Of a stretch of 64,000 nt of DNA, positions 16,569 to 27,086 are shown piece after piece. Source of the DNA: Paraburkholderia fynbosensis. GTDB taxonomy: Bacteria > Pseudomonadota > Gammaproteobacteria > Burkholderiales > Burkholderiaceae. Every line of letters starts with the position of its first letter. Position 1 is the stretch's first letter. The position numbers and the translations under genes are program-made. The DNA is taken from NCBI RefSeq assembly GCF_902859935.1, contig NZ_CADIKI010000002.1, positions 248,001 to 312,000 on the forward strand, in the 5' to 3' direction. Below the pieces are notes generated by a model. That model saw only the letters and a program-made list of their open reading frames with translations. It searched no databases and was not told where the DNA came from.

Positions 16569-18089
16569 ATGGACACCATTCTCAAGCTCGACAACATCAC
16601 CAAAAGCTTTCCCGGCGTGAAGGCGTTGCAAGGCATTCACCTGCAGATCGCGCGCGGCGAGATTCACGCGCTGCTTGGTGAGAACGGCGCCGGCAAATCG
16701 ACGCTGATGAAAATCCTGTGCGGCATCTATCAGCCGGATGAAGGCACGATCACGATCGACGGCGAAGCGCGCCATTTCACGAACTATCACGATGCGGTGG
16801 CTGCGGGCGTCGGCATCGTGTTTCAGGAATTCAGCCTGATTCCGTATCTGAACGCGGTGGAGAACATGTTCCTCGGCCGCGAATTGAAGAACGGGCTGGG
16901 TCTGCTCGAGCGCGGCAAGATGCGGCGCGCGGCGGCCGCGATTTTCGAGCGGCTCGGCGTGGCGATCGATCTGTCGGTGCCGATTCGCGAACTCTCAGTG
17001 GCGCAGCAGCAGTTCGTCGAAATCGGCAAGGCGTTGTCGCTGGAGGCGCGCATTCTGATTCTGGATGAGCCGACCGCGACGCTCACGCCCGCCGAGGCCG
17101 AGCATCTGTTCGCGATCATGCGCGATCTGAAGAAGCAGGGCGTCGCGATGATCTTCATCTCGCACCACCTCGAAGAGATCTTCGAAGTGTGCGACCGCAT
17201 CACGGTGCTGCGCGACGGCCAGTACGTCGGCATGACCGAGGTCGCGCAGTCCGACGTGGGACGGCTTGTCGAGATGATGGTCGGGCGCCGTATCGAAAGC
17301 AGCTTTCCGCCGAAGCCGGCGTTGCGCGCCGACGCGAAGATCGTGCTGGACGTCGACAGGCTGCAATTGCTCAAGGACAGCCCCGTGCTCAAATTCACGC
17401 TGCGTGAAGGCGAGATTCTCGGTTTCGCCGGGCTGGTCGGCTCGGGGCGCACGGAAACCGCGCTCGCGGTGATCGGTGCAGACTCGGCCTATGCGAAGGA
17501 GATTCGCATCAACGGCGCGGCTGCGAAGCTGGCCGATCCCGCCGACGCGTTGCGCGCCGGTGTGGGCATCCTGCCGGAGAGCCGCAAGACCGAAGGCCTG
17601 ATCACGGATTTTTCGATCAAGCAGAACATCTCGATCAACAACCTCGGCAAGTATCGCTCGCTGCGCTTTTTCATCGACCAGCGCGGCGAAGCACGGGCCA
17701 CCGCCGACATCATGAAGCGCGTGGGCGTGAAGGCGCCGACCATGCACACCGAAGTCTCGACCCTCTCGGGCGGCAATCAACAGAAGGTGGTGATCGCGCG
17801 CTGGCTGAACCACCACACCAACATCCTGATCTTCGACGAACCGACGCGCGGCATCGACGTTGGCGCGAAGGCCGAAATCTATCTGCTGATGCGCGAACTC
17901 ACCGCGCGCGGCTACTCGATCATCATGATCTCGTCCGAACTGCCGGAAATCGTCGGCATGTGCGACCGCGTCGCCGTGTTCCGGCAGGGCCGCATCGAAG
18001 CGATGCTCGAAGGCGACGCGATCAACTCGAACGCCGTGATGACCTATGCGACCGCGGGCTCGCTTGGAGCAACTCATGAACACGCCTAA
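16569..18089 (+). CDS. Ribose-type sugar ABC transporter duplicated ATPase
   Basis: This 506-residue RbsA/XylG-like protein contains two ATPase modules. The first has Walker [10 protein letters not shown] near residues 36-44 and Walker [18 protein letters not shown]. The second module has the degenerate P-loop typical of this family (GLVGSGRTE) and the signature [15 protein letters not shown]. The ATG at 16569 is preceded by AGGAGC; the longer frame runs back into the binding-protein gene. It is 59 bp after the binding protein and overlaps the permease gene by 14 bp. Confidence 0.9.
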   Translation: MDTILKLDNITKSFPGVKALQGIHLQIARGEIHALLGENGAGKSTLMKILCGIYQPDEGTITIDGEARHFTNYHDAVAAGVGIVFQEFSLIPYLNAVENMFLGRELKNGLGLLERGKMRRAAAAIFERLGVAIDLSVPIRELSVAQQQFVEIGKALSLEARILILDEPTATLTPAEAEHLFAIMRDLKKQGVAMIFISHHLEEIFEVCDRITVLRDGQYVGMTEVAQSDVGRLVEMMVGRRIESSFPPKPALRADAKIVLDVDRLQLLKDSPVLKFTLREGEILGFAGLVGSGRTETALAVIGADSAYAKEIRINGAAAKLADPADALRAGVGILPESRKTEGLITDFSIKQNISINNLGKYRSLRFFIDQRGEARATADIMKRVGVKAPTMHTEVSTLSGGNQQKVVIARWLNHHTNILIFDEPTRGIDVGAKAEIYLLMRELTARGYSIIMISSELPEIVGMCDRVAVFRQGRIEAMLEGDAINSNAVMTYATAGSLGATHEHA

Positions 18090-19083
18090 TCCTTCTTCGC
18101 CGCCCAAGACGTCCACTGTTAGCAGCGATACCCCAGGCGCGCCAGTGCGCTTCACCTGGGCCGCGCTGAAACGCTCGACGTTGTTCTATCCGTTCATCGG
18201 CCTGCTGGTGGTCTGCATCGTGATGGTGTTCGCGAGCGACAGCTTTCTCTCCGGCGCGAACATCGAGAACGTGCTGCGCCAGGTGTCGATCAACGCGATC
18301 ATCGCGGTGGGCATGACCTGCGTGATTCTGACGGGCGGCATCGATCTCTCGGTCGGCTCGGTGATGGCGCTCGCGGGCACGCTCGCCGCCGGTCTGATGG
18401 TCGCAGGAATGAACGCGGTAGCCGCGCTCGCGGTCGGCGTCGCGGTCGGGCTCGGCTTCGGCGCGGCCAATGGGTTTTTCGTCGCATATGCCGGTATGCC
18501 GCCGATCATCGTCACGCTCGCGACGATGGGCATCGCTCGCGGTCTCGCGCTGATCTACACGGGCGGTTATCCGATCGACGGTTTGCCCGAATGGGTCAGC
18601 TTCTTCGGCAGCGGCAAGATTCTCGGCGTCCAGGCGCCGGTCGTCATCATGGCGGTGATCTATGTGATCGCGTGGGTGCTGCTCGAGCGCATGCCGTTTG
18701 GGCGCTACGTCTACGCGATCGGTGGCAACGAACAGGCGACGCGTCTGTCCGGCGTGCGTGTCGCGCGCGTGAAGCTGATCGTCTACACGATTGCGGGTCT
18801 GACGTCCGCATTCGCCGCCATCGTGCTGACCGCGCGGTTGATGAGCGGTCAGCCGAACGCGGGCGTCGGCTTCGAACTCGACGCGATCGCCGCCGTCGTG
18901 ATGGGTGGCACGTCGATTTCTGGTGGACGCGGCTCGATCATCGGCACGTTGATCGGCGCGCTATTGCTCGGTGTACTGAACAATGGTCTGAACATGGTCG
19001 GCGTGAATCCGTATGTGCAGAACGTGATCAAGGGCGGAATCATTCTGCTCGCGATCTACATCAGCCGCGACCGTAGAAAGTAA
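18076..19083 (+). CDS. Ribose-type sugar ABC transporter permease
   Basis: This 335-residue RbsC-like inner-membrane permease has about eight to ten hydrophobic segments. Typical family motifs are [20 protein letters not shown] and, near the C-terminus, [20 protein letters not shown]. The ATG at 18076 overlaps the ATPase gene and has a TTGGAGC site inside that gene; the in-frame ATG 30 bp upstream lacks one. The polar N-terminus (about 30 residues, Pro/Ser/Thr-rich) is cytoplasmic. Confidence 0.89.
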   Translation: MNTPNPSSPPKTSTVSSDTPGAPVRFTWAALKRSTLFYPFIGLLVVCIVMVFASDSFLSGANIENVLRQVSINAIIAVGMTCVILTGGIDLSVGSVMALAGTLAAGLMVAGMNAVAALAVGVAVGLGFGAANGFFVAYAGMPPIIVTLATMGIARGLALIYTGGYPIDGLPEWVSFFGSGKILGVQAPVVIMAVIYVIAWVLLERMPFGRYVYAIGGNEQATRLSGVRVARVKLIVYTIAGLTSAFAAIVLTARLMSGQPNAGVGFELDAIAAVVMGGTSISGGRGSIIGTLIGALLLGVLNNGLNMVGVNPYVQNVIKGGIILLAIYISRDRRK

Positions 19084-19129
19084 TGCTTTCCACTGACCTT
19101 CCTTTTCTTCCTTTTCGCAGGACCACGCC

Positions 19130-20218
19130 ATGACGACTCAATCCGACAAGCAGAACATGACCGCCATCGTCTGTCATGCACCGAAAGACTATCGCGTCGA
19201 GCAGGTGTCGAAGCCGCAGGCCCGCGCGCATGAACTCGTGATTCGCATCGCTGCTTGCGGCATCTGCGCGAGCGACTGCAAATGCCATTCGGGCGCCAAG
19301 ATGTTCTGGGGCGGCCCGAGTCCGTGGGTGAAAGCGCCGGTGATCCCGGGGCACGAATTCTTCGGCTACGTCGAGGAGATCGGCGAAGGGGCGGCCGAAC
19401 ACTTCGGCGTGAAGAAGGGCGAGCGCGTGATCGCCGAACAGATCGTGCCTTGCGGCAAATGCCGTTATTGCAAATCCGGTCAGTACTGGATGTGCGAGGT
19501 GCACAATATTTTCGGCTTCCAGCGCGAAGTCGCGGACGGCGGCATGGCCGAGTACATGCGCATTCCGCCGACGGCGATCGTCCACAAGATTCCCGACGGC
19601 ATCTCGCTCGAAGACGCCGCGATCATCGAGCCGCTTGCGTGCGCGATTCACACGGTCAATCGCGGCGAACTGCAACTCGACGACTTGGTGGTGATCGCGG
19701 GCGCCGGTCCGCTCGGTCTGATGATGACGCAGGTCGCGCATCTGAAGACGCCGAAGAAGCTGGTCGTGATCGACCTCGTCGAAGAACGTCTCGCGCTCGC
19801 ACGCGAATACGGCGCGGACGTGACGATCAATCCGCAGAAGGACGACGCGCTCGCCATCATCCACTCGCTCACAGACGGCTACGGCTGCGACGTGTACATT
19901 GAAACCACCGGCGCGCCGATCGGCGTGAACCAGGGGATGGACCTGATTCGCAAGCTCGGGCGCTTCGTCGAGTTTTCGGTGTTCGGCGCGGATACGACGC
20001 TGGACTGGTCGGTGATCGGAGACCGCAAGGAGCTCGACGTGCGCGGCGCGCATCTCGGACCGTACTGCTATCCGATTGCGATCGATCTGCTCGCGCGCGG
20101 ACTCGTGACGTCGAAGGGTATCGTCACGCATGGCTTTTCGCTGGAAGAGTGGGACGAGGCGATCAAGGTCGCGAACTCGCTCGATTCGATCAAGGTGCTG
20201 ATGAAGCCGCGCGCGTGA
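19130..20218 (+). CDS. Zinc-dependent polyol/alcohol dehydrogenase (erythritol/threitol dehydrogenase-like)
   Basis: This 362-residue medium-chain dehydrogenase has a catalytic zinc site from Cys46 (CGICASD) and the GHE motif His75-Glu76, and a structural zinc site from Cys108, Cys111, Cys114 and Cys122. The Rossmann motif is IAGAGPLGLMM. The segments MFWGG, EQIVPCGKCRYC and QYWMCEVHNIFGF resemble, from memory, the erythritol/L-threitol dehydrogenase group, but a pentitol such as xylitol is equally possible. It lies 46 bp after the permease and before an FGGY kinase, so it feeds a ketose to that kinase. Confidence 0.82.
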   Translation: MTTQSDKQNMTAIVCHAPKDYRVEQVSKPQARAHELVIRIAACGICASDCKCHSGAKMFWGGPSPWVKAPVIPGHEFFGYVEEIGEGAAEHFGVKKGERVIAEQIVPCGKCRYCKSGQYWMCEVHNIFGFQREVADGGMAEYMRIPPTAIVHKIPDGISLEDAAIIEPLACAIHTVNRGELQLDDLVVIAGAGPLGLMMTQVAHLKTPKKLVVIDLVEERLALAREYGADVTINPQKDDALAIIHSLTDGYGCDVYIETTGAPIGVNQGMDLIRKLGRFVEFSVFGADTTLDWSVIGDRKELDVRGAHLGPYCYPIAIDLLARGLVTSKGIVTHGFSLEEWDEAIKVANSLDSIKVLMKPRA

Positions 20219-20300
20219 GCGCGCTACGCGGGCACGAACGCCAAGGCGAACGCGACGCGGCCGTCGGCGCATGACAGGCCGCATATAAAACGGAGACTGT

Positions 20301-21845
20301 ATGAACTACGTCATCGGCGTCGATATCGGCACGCAGAGCACCAAGGCACTGCTGGTCGATCAGCATGGCGCGATCGTCGCGCAGCATGCGTCGAGCTATC
20401 AGCCGGATACGCCCAAACCGCTGTGGGCCGAACAATGGCCCGCGGTGTGGTTGAAGGCGGTGGTGGAGTGCGTCGCCGCATGCGTCGGCGCGGCGAAACA
20501 GGCCGGCATCGCCGCGAGTTCGATCAAGGCGCTCTGCGTGAGCAGCCTGTACGGCGGCTCGGGCATTCCCGTCGATAGCGACATGCGGCCGCTCGCGCCC
20601 TGTCTGATCTGGATGGATCGCCGCGCGACTGCGCAGGTCGAGTGGGTGCGCGGCAATGTCGATCTCGAACGGCTTTATACGATCACCGGCAACGGCGTGG
20701 ACAGCTACTACGGCTACACGAAGATGCTGTGGCTGCGCGATCGCGAGCCGGACGTCTGGGCGCGAACGCGCTTTTTCCTGCCGCCGAACGCGTATGTGAT
20801 CTACATGCTGACCGGCGAAGTGGCCGTCGATCACAGTTCTGCCGGCAATATCGGCGGGGTCTACGATATCGCGAAGCGCGACTGGTCGGACGAAACGCTC
20901 GACATGCTAGGCATTCCCGCGACCATGATGCCGGAGCGGCTGGTCGAATCGTCGGACGTGGTCGGCGGGCTGCTGTCGCAATGGACCGAACAGCTTGGGC
21001 TGGACGCGGGCACGGCGATCGTCGCGGGTGGCGTGGATGCCGCGATGGCGACGTTCGCGGCCGGCGTGACGCGCGCCGGCCAGCATGTCGCGATGATCGG
21101 CACGAGCATGTGCTGGGGCTATATCAACCAGAGCGTCGACGCACGGCACGGATTGGTCAGCATGCCTCACGTATTCAACGGGCTGCACGATATCTATGTA
21201 TTCGGCGGCGCGATTACGGCGGGCGCATCGGTCACGTGGTTTCGTGAGCAGTTCTGCCATGCCGAAATCGAAGCTGCGCGCGCGACGCCGCATGGCGATC
21301 CGCATCGTCTGCTCGAAGAGAGCGCCGCCAAGGTGCCGGCCGGCTCGGACGGCGTGATGTTCCTGCCGTACCTGATGGGCGAGCGTAGCCCGGTGTGGGA
21401 CGCGAAGGCCAGCGGGGCGTTCGTCGGGCTGAGCCTGTTTCACACCCGCGCGCATCTGTATCGCGCGGTGCTGGAGGGTGTGTCGTTCGCGCTGAAGCAC
21501 AACATCGAGGCGGGACGCGAGGGCGCGCAATCGCTCGACGACAAGTTGATCGTGGTCGGCGGCGCCGCGCATTCGGACCTGTGGATGCAGATCATCGCGG
21601 ACATCACCGGTTATCCGGTCTACACGATCGAACAGGACGTGGAGGCGGCGATGGGCGCGGCGTTGCTCGCGGCGGTGGGCGTTGGGATGGTTTCGCGCGA
21701 GGCGGCCCAGGGCGGCTGGGTCAACCTGATCGAACGCGCGCAGCCCGATGCGGCGCGGATGGTGTTGTACGAGCAGCGCTTCGGCGTTTATAAGGATTTG
21801 TACCCGGCCTTGAAGCCGGTCATGCATCGGTTGCAATCATCATGA
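20301..21845 (+). CDS. FGGY-family carbohydrate kinase
   Basis: This 514-residue FGGY kinase phosphorylates a ketose made by the neighbouring dehydrogenases, plausibly xylulose or another pentulose/tetrulose. It begins MNYVIGVDIGTQSTKALLVD and has LIWMDRRA, GGVDAAMATFAAG, MIGTSMCWGY, FLPYLMGERSPVWD and VVGGAAHSDLWMQIIAD, the two nucleotide-binding loops and the hinge. The ATG at 20301 follows GGAGA. It differs clearly from the xylulokinase at 11001-12482, so it is not a recent duplicate. The stop overlaps the SDR start as ATGA. Confidence 0.85.
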   Translation: MNYVIGVDIGTQSTKALLVDQHGAIVAQHASSYQPDTPKPLWAEQWPAVWLKAVVECVAACVGAAKQAGIAASSIKALCVSSLYGGSGIPVDSDMRPLAPCLIWMDRRATAQVEWVRGNVDLERLYTITGNGVDSYYGYTKMLWLRDREPDVWARTRFFLPPNAYVIYMLTGEVAVDHSSAGNIGGVYDIAKRDWSDETLDMLGIPATMMPERLVESSDVVGGLLSQWTEQLGLDAGTAIVAGGVDAAMATFAAGVTRAGQHVAMIGTSMCWGYINQSVDARHGLVSMPHVFNGLHDIYVFGGAITAGASVTWFREQFCHAEIEAARATPHGDPHRLLEESAAKVPAGSDGVMFLPYLMGERSPVWDAKASGAFVGLSLFHTRAHLYRAVLEGVSFALKHNIEAGREGAQSLDDKLIVVGGAAHSDLWMQIIADITGYPVYTIEQDVEAAMGAALLAAVGVGMVSREAAQGGWVNLIERAQPDAARMVLYEQRFGVYKDLYPALKPVMHRLQSS

Positions 21846-22579
21846 ATGCTAACTTCGATTTTTCCGGCCGCTCGATTCTTGTCACGGGCGCTTCCAGCGG
21901 GATTGGCCGCGCAACCGTCGAAGCGTTGTGCGCAGCGGGCGCGGCGGTGGTGGCCACCGCGCGCAACGTGAACGAACTGGCGCGGCTGGCCGAGGAAACC
22001 GGCTGCGAGCCGTTGACGCTGGACGTGAGCGACGAAGCCGCGATCGACGATGCGTTGGCCTCTATCGATGTGTTCGACGGGCTAGTGAATTGCGCGGGCA
22101 TCGCGTTGCTCGAGCGCGCGGTGGACACCACCGCGGCGAGTTTCGATCGCGTGATGGCGGTGAATACGCGCGGCGCCGTGCTGGTGGCGAAGCACGTGGC
22201 GCGTGGGATGATCGAGGCGAAACGCGCTGGCAGTATCGTCAACGTGTCGAGTCAGGCCGCGCTCGTGGCGCTCGACGATCATCTGAGCTACTCGGCGTCG
22301 AAAGCGGCGCTCGATGCGGTGACGCGAGCGCTGTGCATCGAGCTGGGGCCGTTCGGGATTCGCGTGAACAGCGTGAATCCGACCGTCACGTTGACGCCGA
22401 TGGCGGTGCAGGCGTGGAGCGATCCCGCGAAACGTGATCCTGCGTTGCGGGCGATTCCCTTGCGGCGCTTTGCGCAGTCCGAAGAGGTTGCCGCGCCGAT
22501 CATGTTTCTGTTGAGCGACGCGGCCTCGATGATCAGCGGCATCTGCTTGCCCATCGACGGCGGATATACGGCGAGGTGA
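21842..22579 (+). CDS. L-xylulose reductase-like short-chain dehydrogenase
   Basis: This 245-residue classical SDR has TGASSGIG at 15-22, Ser136/137, Tyr150 and Lys154 (YSASK). The substrate-loop region RVNSVNPTVTLTPMAVQAW followed by SDP, and the end GICLPIDGGYTAR, closely follow the dicarbonyl/L-xylulose reductase (DCXR) pattern, which interconverts L-xylulose and xylitol. The gene is last in the operon and is coupled to the kinase by ATGA overlap. Function by homology is recalled rather than searched. Confidence 0.8.
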   Translation: MNANFDFSGRSILVTGASSGIGRATVEALCAAGAAVVATARNVNELARLAEETGCEPLTLDVSDEAAIDDALASIDVFDGLVNCAGIALLERAVDTTAASFDRVMAVNTRGAVLVAKHVARGMIEAKRAGSIVNVSSQAALVALDDHLSYSASKAALDAVTRALCIELGPFGIRVNSVNPTVTLTPMAVQAWSDPAKRDPALRAIPLRRFAQSEEVAAPIMFLLSDAASMISGICLPIDGGYTAR

Positions 22580-22580
22580 A

Positions 22581-22606
22581 CCGTTGCCGCGCGAGCGCGG
22601 CAACGG
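22581..22606. terminator. Stem-loop between convergent SDR and kynA
   Basis: CCGTTGCCGCGC and GCGCGGCAACGG form a 12-bp perfect stem around 2 bp, in the 34-bp gap between the convergent SDR and kynA stops. It has no T-run on either strand, so it may act as a weak or Rho-assisted bidirectional terminator. Confidence 0.55.
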
Positions 22607-22613
22607 CAACCGG

Positions 22614-23558
22614 CTACAGCATCGTTCTTACATGCCAAAGCTCGGGAAACAGCACCACGTCCAGCATCTTGCGCAAATACGGCGCACCGCTGGTGCCGCC
22701 GGTGCCCTGCTTGAAGCCGATGATGCGCTCGACCGTGGTCACATGCCTGAACCGCCATTGACGGAACGCGTCTTCGAGATCGACCAGTTCTTCGGCCATC
22801 TCGTACAACTCCCAATGCTGCGAGGGATTGCGGTACACCTCCAGCCAGGCGGCTTCGACCGAGGCGTCGTGTGTGGTCGGCTGCGTCCAGTCGCGCTCGA
22901 GCCTCGACGCAGAAATCGCAAAGCCGCGGCGCGCCAGCAGACGCACCACCTCGTCATAGAAAGAGGGCGCTTCGAGCGACGCCTTCACCTCGGCGAAGAC
23001 GTCGGCGCGATGCGCATGCGGCTTGAGCATCTGCTCGTTCTTGTTGCCGAGCAGAAACTCGATCTGCCGGTACTGATACGACTGAAAGCCCGACGAGCTG
23101 CCGAGATACGGCCGCATCGCGGTGTACTCGGACGGGGTCATGGTCGCGAGCACGCTCCACGCCTGCACCAGTTGCTCCATGATCCGCGACACGCGCGCGA
23201 GCATCTTGAACGCTGGCGGCAACTCGTCGCGATGCACCGCCTGCAGCGCGGCGCGCAACTCGTAGAGCGCGAGCTTCATCCACAGTTCGCTCGTCTGATG
23301 CTGGATGATGAACAGCATCTCGTTGTGATCCGGGGACAACGGGTGCTGCGCATCGAGCACCGTCCCGAGCGACAGATAATCGCCGTAGCTCATCGAGTCG
23401 GAGAAGTCGAGCTGCGCGTCGTGCCAGCCGGAGTCGGGCGCATCGGAAGAAGCATGGGCGGATGCAGCCGCAGCGGAAACCACGCGCCCATGCCCGAACG
23501 GACATCCCTGCGTCACGGTCTCTTCCGGCAAATCCGGTGTTTGCATGTGATCGGTCAT
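22614..23558 (-). CDS. kynA: Tryptophan 2,3-dioxygenase
   Basis: This haem enzyme opens the indole ring of L-tryptophan to N-formylkynurenine, the first step of the kynurenine pathway. The 314-residue reading from the ATG at 23558 contains [34 protein letters not shown] (with the haem-pocket His), [12 protein letters not shown], and the C-terminal [20 protein letters not shown] with the axial His and the substrate-binding GTGGTSG loop. The ribosome site GAGGAG overlaps the kynU stop region 10 bp upstream, so the genes form a kynB-kynU-kynA operon. Confidence 0.95.
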   Translation of the reverse strand: MTDHMQTPDLPEETVTQGCPFGHGRVVSAAAASAHASSDAPDSGWHDAQLDFSDSMSYGDYLSLGTVLDAQHPLSPDHNEMLFIIQHQTSELWMKLALYELRAALQAVHRDELPPAFKMLARVSRIMEQLVQAWSVLATMTPSEYTAMRPYLGSSSGFQSYQYRQIEFLLGNKNEQMLKPHAHRADVFAEVKASLEAPSFYDEVVRLLARRGFAISASRLERDWTQPTTHDASVEAAWLEVYRNPSQHWELYEMAEELVDLEDAFRQWRFRHVTTVERIIGFKQGTGGTSGAPYLRKMLDVVLFPELWHVRTML

Positions 23559-23568
23559 CGCGCGCTCC

Positions 23569-24819
23569 TCAGGTGACGGCGCCGCGAGCGGCGAATTCGG
23601 GGGCGCGCCAGGTCTCCTGCGCGAGCACGTCACGCAGGGTCTCGACGGCGTCCCACACATCGACGAAGCGTGTGTAGAGCGGTGTAAAGCCGAAGCGCAA
23701 TACATGCGGCTCACGGTAATCGCCGATCACGCCGCGCGCGATCAACGCCTGCATGACCTCGTAGCCATGCGGATGTTCGAAGCTCGCATGCGAGCCGCGC
23801 TGCGCATGTTCGCGCGGCGTCACGAGCGTGAGCGGAAACTCGCTGCAGCGCGCTTCGACCAGTTCGATGAACAGATCGCTCAGCGCGAGCGACTTCTTGC
23901 GGATCGCCTGCATGTCGGTTTCCAGGAACACGTCGAGTCCGCATTCGACCAGCGCCATCGACACCATCGGCTGCGTGCCGCACAGGAAGCGGCCGATACC
24001 GTCGTCCGGCCGGTACGTCGGATTCATCTCGAACGGCGCGCGATGACCCCACCAGCCGGAGAGCGGCTGCGCGAAGGCATTCTGATGGCGCTTGGGCACC
24101 CACACGAACGCGGGCGAACCGGGACCGCCGTTCAGATACTTGTACGTGCAGCCGACCGCGTAGTCCGCGCCGACGCCGTTCAGATCGACGGGCACCGCGC
24201 CCGCCGAGTGCGCGAGGTCCCACAGCGCGAGCGCGCCCTTGTCGTGGATCAGCTTCGTCAGCGCGGCCATGTCGTGCATGTAGCCGGTGCGGTAGTTCAC
24301 GTGCGTGATCATCGCGATGGCGGTGTCGTCGCCGATCGCGGCGGCCAGCTCGGACGGATCGTCGACGAGGCGCAGTTCATAGCCGCGATCGAGCTGCTCG
24401 ATCAGGCCTTGCGCAATGTACAGATCGCTCGGGAAATTCGAGCGTTCGGACACGATCACGCGACGCTTCGGATCGCGCGCATTCGCGACGCGCACGGCGG
24501 CGGACAGCAGCTTGAACAGATTGATCGAAATCGTATCGGTGACGACCACTTCGTCGTCGGCCGCGCCGATCAACGGCGCGAGCTTGTTGCCGAGACGGCG
24601 CGGCAGCGCGAACCAGCCGGCGCCATTCCAGCTGCGGATCAGGCCTTCGCCCCATTCGGCGGCGATCACGGTCTGCGCGCGTTGAGCGGCGGCGGCCGGC
24701 GGCACGCCGAGCGAGTTGCCGTCCAGATAGATGGTGGTCGGCGACAGCGCGAACTGGTCGCGCAGCGTCGCGAGCGGGTCGGCGTCATCGAGCGCCAGTG
24801 CTTCGTCACGGTGGTTCAT
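23569..24819 (-). CDS. kynU: Kynureninase
   Basis: This pyridoxal-phosphate enzyme cleaves kynurenine to anthranilate and alanine. It has 416 residues, the family length. The PLP-binding Lys is Lys227 in [11 protein letters not shown]. Other signatures are [11 protein letters not shown] near the N-terminus, [15 protein letters not shown], and [14 protein letters not shown] with the PLP-ring Asp. It lies between kynB and kynA on the same strand. Degradation here therefore runs to anthranilate. Confidence 0.95.
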   Translation of the reverse strand: MNHRDEALALDDADPLATLRDQFALSPTTIYLDGNSLGVPPAAAAQRAQTVIAAEWGEGLIRSWNGAGWFALPRRLGNKLAPLIGAADDEVVVTDTISINLFKLLSAAVRVANARDPKRRVIVSERSNFPSDLYIAQGLIEQLDRGYELRLVDDPSELAAAIGDDTAIAMITHVNYRTGYMHDMAALTKLIHDKGALALWDLAHSAGAVPVDLNGVGADYAVGCTYKYLNGGPGSPAFVWVPKRHQNAFAQPLSGWWGHRAPFEMNPTYRPDDGIGRFLCGTQPMVSMALVECGLDVFLETDMQAIRKKSLALSDLFIELVEARCSEFPLTLVTPREHAQRGSHASFEHPHGYEVMQALIARGVIGDYREPHVLRFGFTPLYTRFVDVWDAVETLRDVLAQETWRAPEFAARGAVT

Positions 24820-24876
24820 GGTAGGTCCGTCGGTCAGATCAGTGAAAGTCGGTGAGGTCGATGCGTTCTGCCAGGG

Positions 24877-25515
24877 TCAGCGCGCGCCGGGCAGCGCGCG
24901 CAGCACCGCGCGCACCGGGCTCGCGTCGAGGGTGGTCAGCTTGAGCGGCAGGGCGATCAGTTCGTAGTCGCCAGGGGCGACGTCATCGAGCACGATTCCT
25001 TCGAGGATCGCCATGCGATGCGCGCGAATCCGCCGATGAGCGTCCATCGTCTTCGATCCCTGCGGGTCGAGCGAGGGCGTGTCGATGCCGATCAGCTTCA
25101 CGCCGCGCGCGGCCAGCTGATCGATCGTGTCAGGCGCGACTGCGCAGAACGCGCTGTCCCAAGCCGTCTTCGGGGCGCTTTTGTAAGTGCGCAGTAAGAC
25201 TCGCGGCGGCAGCGCGTCGAGCGCACCGGCCAGGTGTTGTGGCGTCACAACAGGTGACGCGCCGATGCAATGAATCACCCTGCATAAACCGAGATAGGCA
25301 TCGAGCGGCACTTCGCCGATCGCCGCGCCGTTTTCGTCGTAGTGCAACGGGGCGTCGGTATGCGCGCCGGTATGCGGCGACAGCGTCAGACGCGCGACGT
25401 TGACCGGCGAGCCCGCCTCCATGCGCCATACGCGTTCGATGCCGACCGGCGTGTCGCCGGGCCAGACGGGCGTCGCGGTATTGACGGCGGGGGTGATGTC
25501 CCAGAGTGTTTGCAT
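24877..25515 (-). CDS. kynB: Kynurenine formamidase
   Basis: This metal-dependent cyclase-like hydrolase removes formate from N-formylkynurenine. It has 212 residues. The metal motif HxGxHxDxPxH is present as His48, His52, Asp54 and His58. The C-terminal metal/acid region is [19 protein letters not shown]. It is the first gene of the kynBUA operon and divergent from the regulator gene across 130 bp. Confidence 0.94.
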   Translation of the reverse strand: MQTLWDITPAVNTATPVWPGDTPVGIERVWRMEAGSPVNVARLTLSPHTGAHTDAPLHYDENGAAIGEVPLDAYLGLCRVIHCIGASPVVTPQHLAGALDALPPRVLLRTYKSAPKTAWDSAFCAVAPDTIDQLAARGVKLIGIDTPSLDPQGSKTMDAHRRIRAHRMAILEGIVLDDVAPGDYELIALPLKLTTLDASPVRAVLRALPGAR

Positions 25516-25645
25516 GTCTCCAGCGGCGAATGGTGTGTATCAGGAAATGATAGGTGGATCGCCGCACAATGTGATTGCGAAAAAATCTCCTTCTGAGCCG
25601 TGTCTTGGAACATAATTTGAGTCAAACGGGAAAGGGAGACCGAAT

Positions 25646-26161
25646 ATGAACGCGATCTCGCTCGACGCCACCGATTGCCGTATTTTGACGGTGCTTCAGC
25701 AAGAAGGACGGATCAGCAATCTCGACCTCGCGGAGCGTATCTCGCTCTCGCCATCGGCTTGTCTACGGCGCCTGCGCCTGCTGGAGGAGCAGGGCGTCAT
25801 CGAACATTACCGCGCCTGTCTGAACCGCGAGGTGCTCGGTTTCGAACTGGAAGCGTTCGTGCAGGTGTCCATGCGCAACGACCAGGAGAATTGGCACGAG
25901 CGCTTCGCGGAGGCGGTGCGAGACTGGCCGGAAGTGGTCGCCGCGTTTGTCGTGACCGGCGAGACGCACTATCTGCTGCGGGTTCTCGCGCACAACCTCA
26001 AACACTATTCGGATTTCGTGCTGCAGCGGCTCTACAAAGCGCCGGGCGTGATGGATATTCGCTCGAATATCGTGCTGCAGACGCTCAAGGAAGATTCGGG
26101 CGTGCCGGTTTCACTAGTGAAGAAGAGCGCCGGGCACGGCGCGTCGCATAACGACCGTTGA
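25646..26161 (+). CDS. kynR: Lrp/AsnC-family regulator of the kyn operon
   Basis: This 171-residue Lrp/AsnC-type regulator has an N-terminal helix-turn-helix (NLDLAERISLSPSACLRRLRLLE) and a C-terminal RAM ligand-binding domain (VVAAFVVTGETHYLLRVLA). A divergent position next to kynB matches the KynR genes described in betaproteobacteria, which activate kynBUA in response to kynurenine. The 130-bp gap 25516-25645 must hold both promoters; no clear palindrome stands out. The C-terminal extension after the RAM domain is short. Confidence 0.88.
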   Translation: MNAISLDATDCRILTVLQQEGRISNLDLAERISLSPSACLRRLRLLEEQGVIEHYRACLNREVLGFELEAFVQVSMRNDQENWHERFAEAVRDWPEVVAAFVVTGETHYLLRVLAHNLKHYSDFVLQRLYKAPGVMDIRSNIVLQTLKEDSGVPVSLVKKSAGHGASHNDR

Positions 26162-26320
26162 AGGCGGGCTGGCGCGATGTGTCGCCGGCTGTGTGGCGGT
26201 CCGGCGGCTTGCGGGTGCTGTAGCTGGCGCTGCGGTTGCCGGCGAGGCGACATATGCGGCCGCCGCGCCTCGCGCGGCCGACACGCTTGCTGCGCGTCCA
26301 GCCAGGACGCGGCAACACGT

Positions 26321-26830
26321 TCAAAGCGGCTTGAGGCCGTGGAACAGCCCGTTCTGAAACACCAGCGGCGAGGTCTGCGCCGCGTTCTCATGCACGCCGC
26401 AGCGCTCCACTTCGCCGACGAAAATCACGTGATCGCCTTCTTCGTAGCGGCTGCGGTTATGGCATTCGAACCACGCGAGCGCGCCGTCGAGCACCGGCAT
26501 GCCGGTGTCGCCCTGCGCGTGCGACACGCCTTCGAAGCGGTCGCCCTTTACGGTCGCGAAGCGTTTGCACAGATCGAGCTGCGAAGCGGCCAGCACATTG
26601 ACCACGTAGTGACTGTTGGCGCGGAACACCGGCATCGAGGCCGAGCGTGTCGCGAGACTCCACAGCACCAGCGGCGGATTGAGCGACACCGAGTTAAACG
26701 AGCTCGCCGTGATGCCGATCAACTGGCCGGACTCGGCGCGCGTCGTAATCACGGTGACGCCGGTGGCGAACTGACTGAGCGCCTGTTTGAAGGCGGGTTG
26801 GTCGAAATTGGGCGGGCTGGCGCGCTTCAT
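26321..26830 (-). CDS. Flavin reductase-like FMN-binding protein
   Basis: This 169-residue member of the flavin reductase (HpaC/RutF-like) family reduces FMN/FAD with NAD(P)H, usually to supply a partner monooxygenase. Signatures are FATGVTVITTRAESGQLIGITASSFNSVSLNPPLVLW and, later, GDHVIFVGEVERC (each listed only as a family marker). I start at the ATG at 26830; the frame extends 49 residues further but with a Pro/Arg-rich, non-family sequence. The ribosome site is weak. No monooxygenase gene is adjacent, so the partner is unknown. Confidence 0.82.
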   Translation of the reverse strand: MKRASPPNFDQPAFKQALSQFATGVTVITTRAESGQLIGITASSFNSVSLNPPLVLWSLATRSASMPVFRANSHYVVNVLAASQLDLCKRFATVKGDRFEGVSHAQGDTGMPVLDGALAWFECHNRSRYEEGDHVIFVGEVERCGVHENAAQTSPLVFQNGLFHGLKPL

Positions 26831-27086
26831 CGGGCGCAAGTCCGTGACAACGGCCGGGGCCGGGCCGGGCGGAACCCGTCGCGCGCGCGGTCGGAAACAA
26901 TTGATTCGAAAGTCATAGTGAAAATCGTCGATTTGTCCCAATTTTAACTGCAATCGTGGCGCACGGGCCGCGATCACAGCCGGTCATTGGAAAACCCGCT
27001 AAGCTGGAAAGTCCCGCTCGTGGCACGAGCGTTGGGGCGAAGCAGGGCCGGCATCGGCCGACTATCAGTATCAAGGAGCGAGCAGC

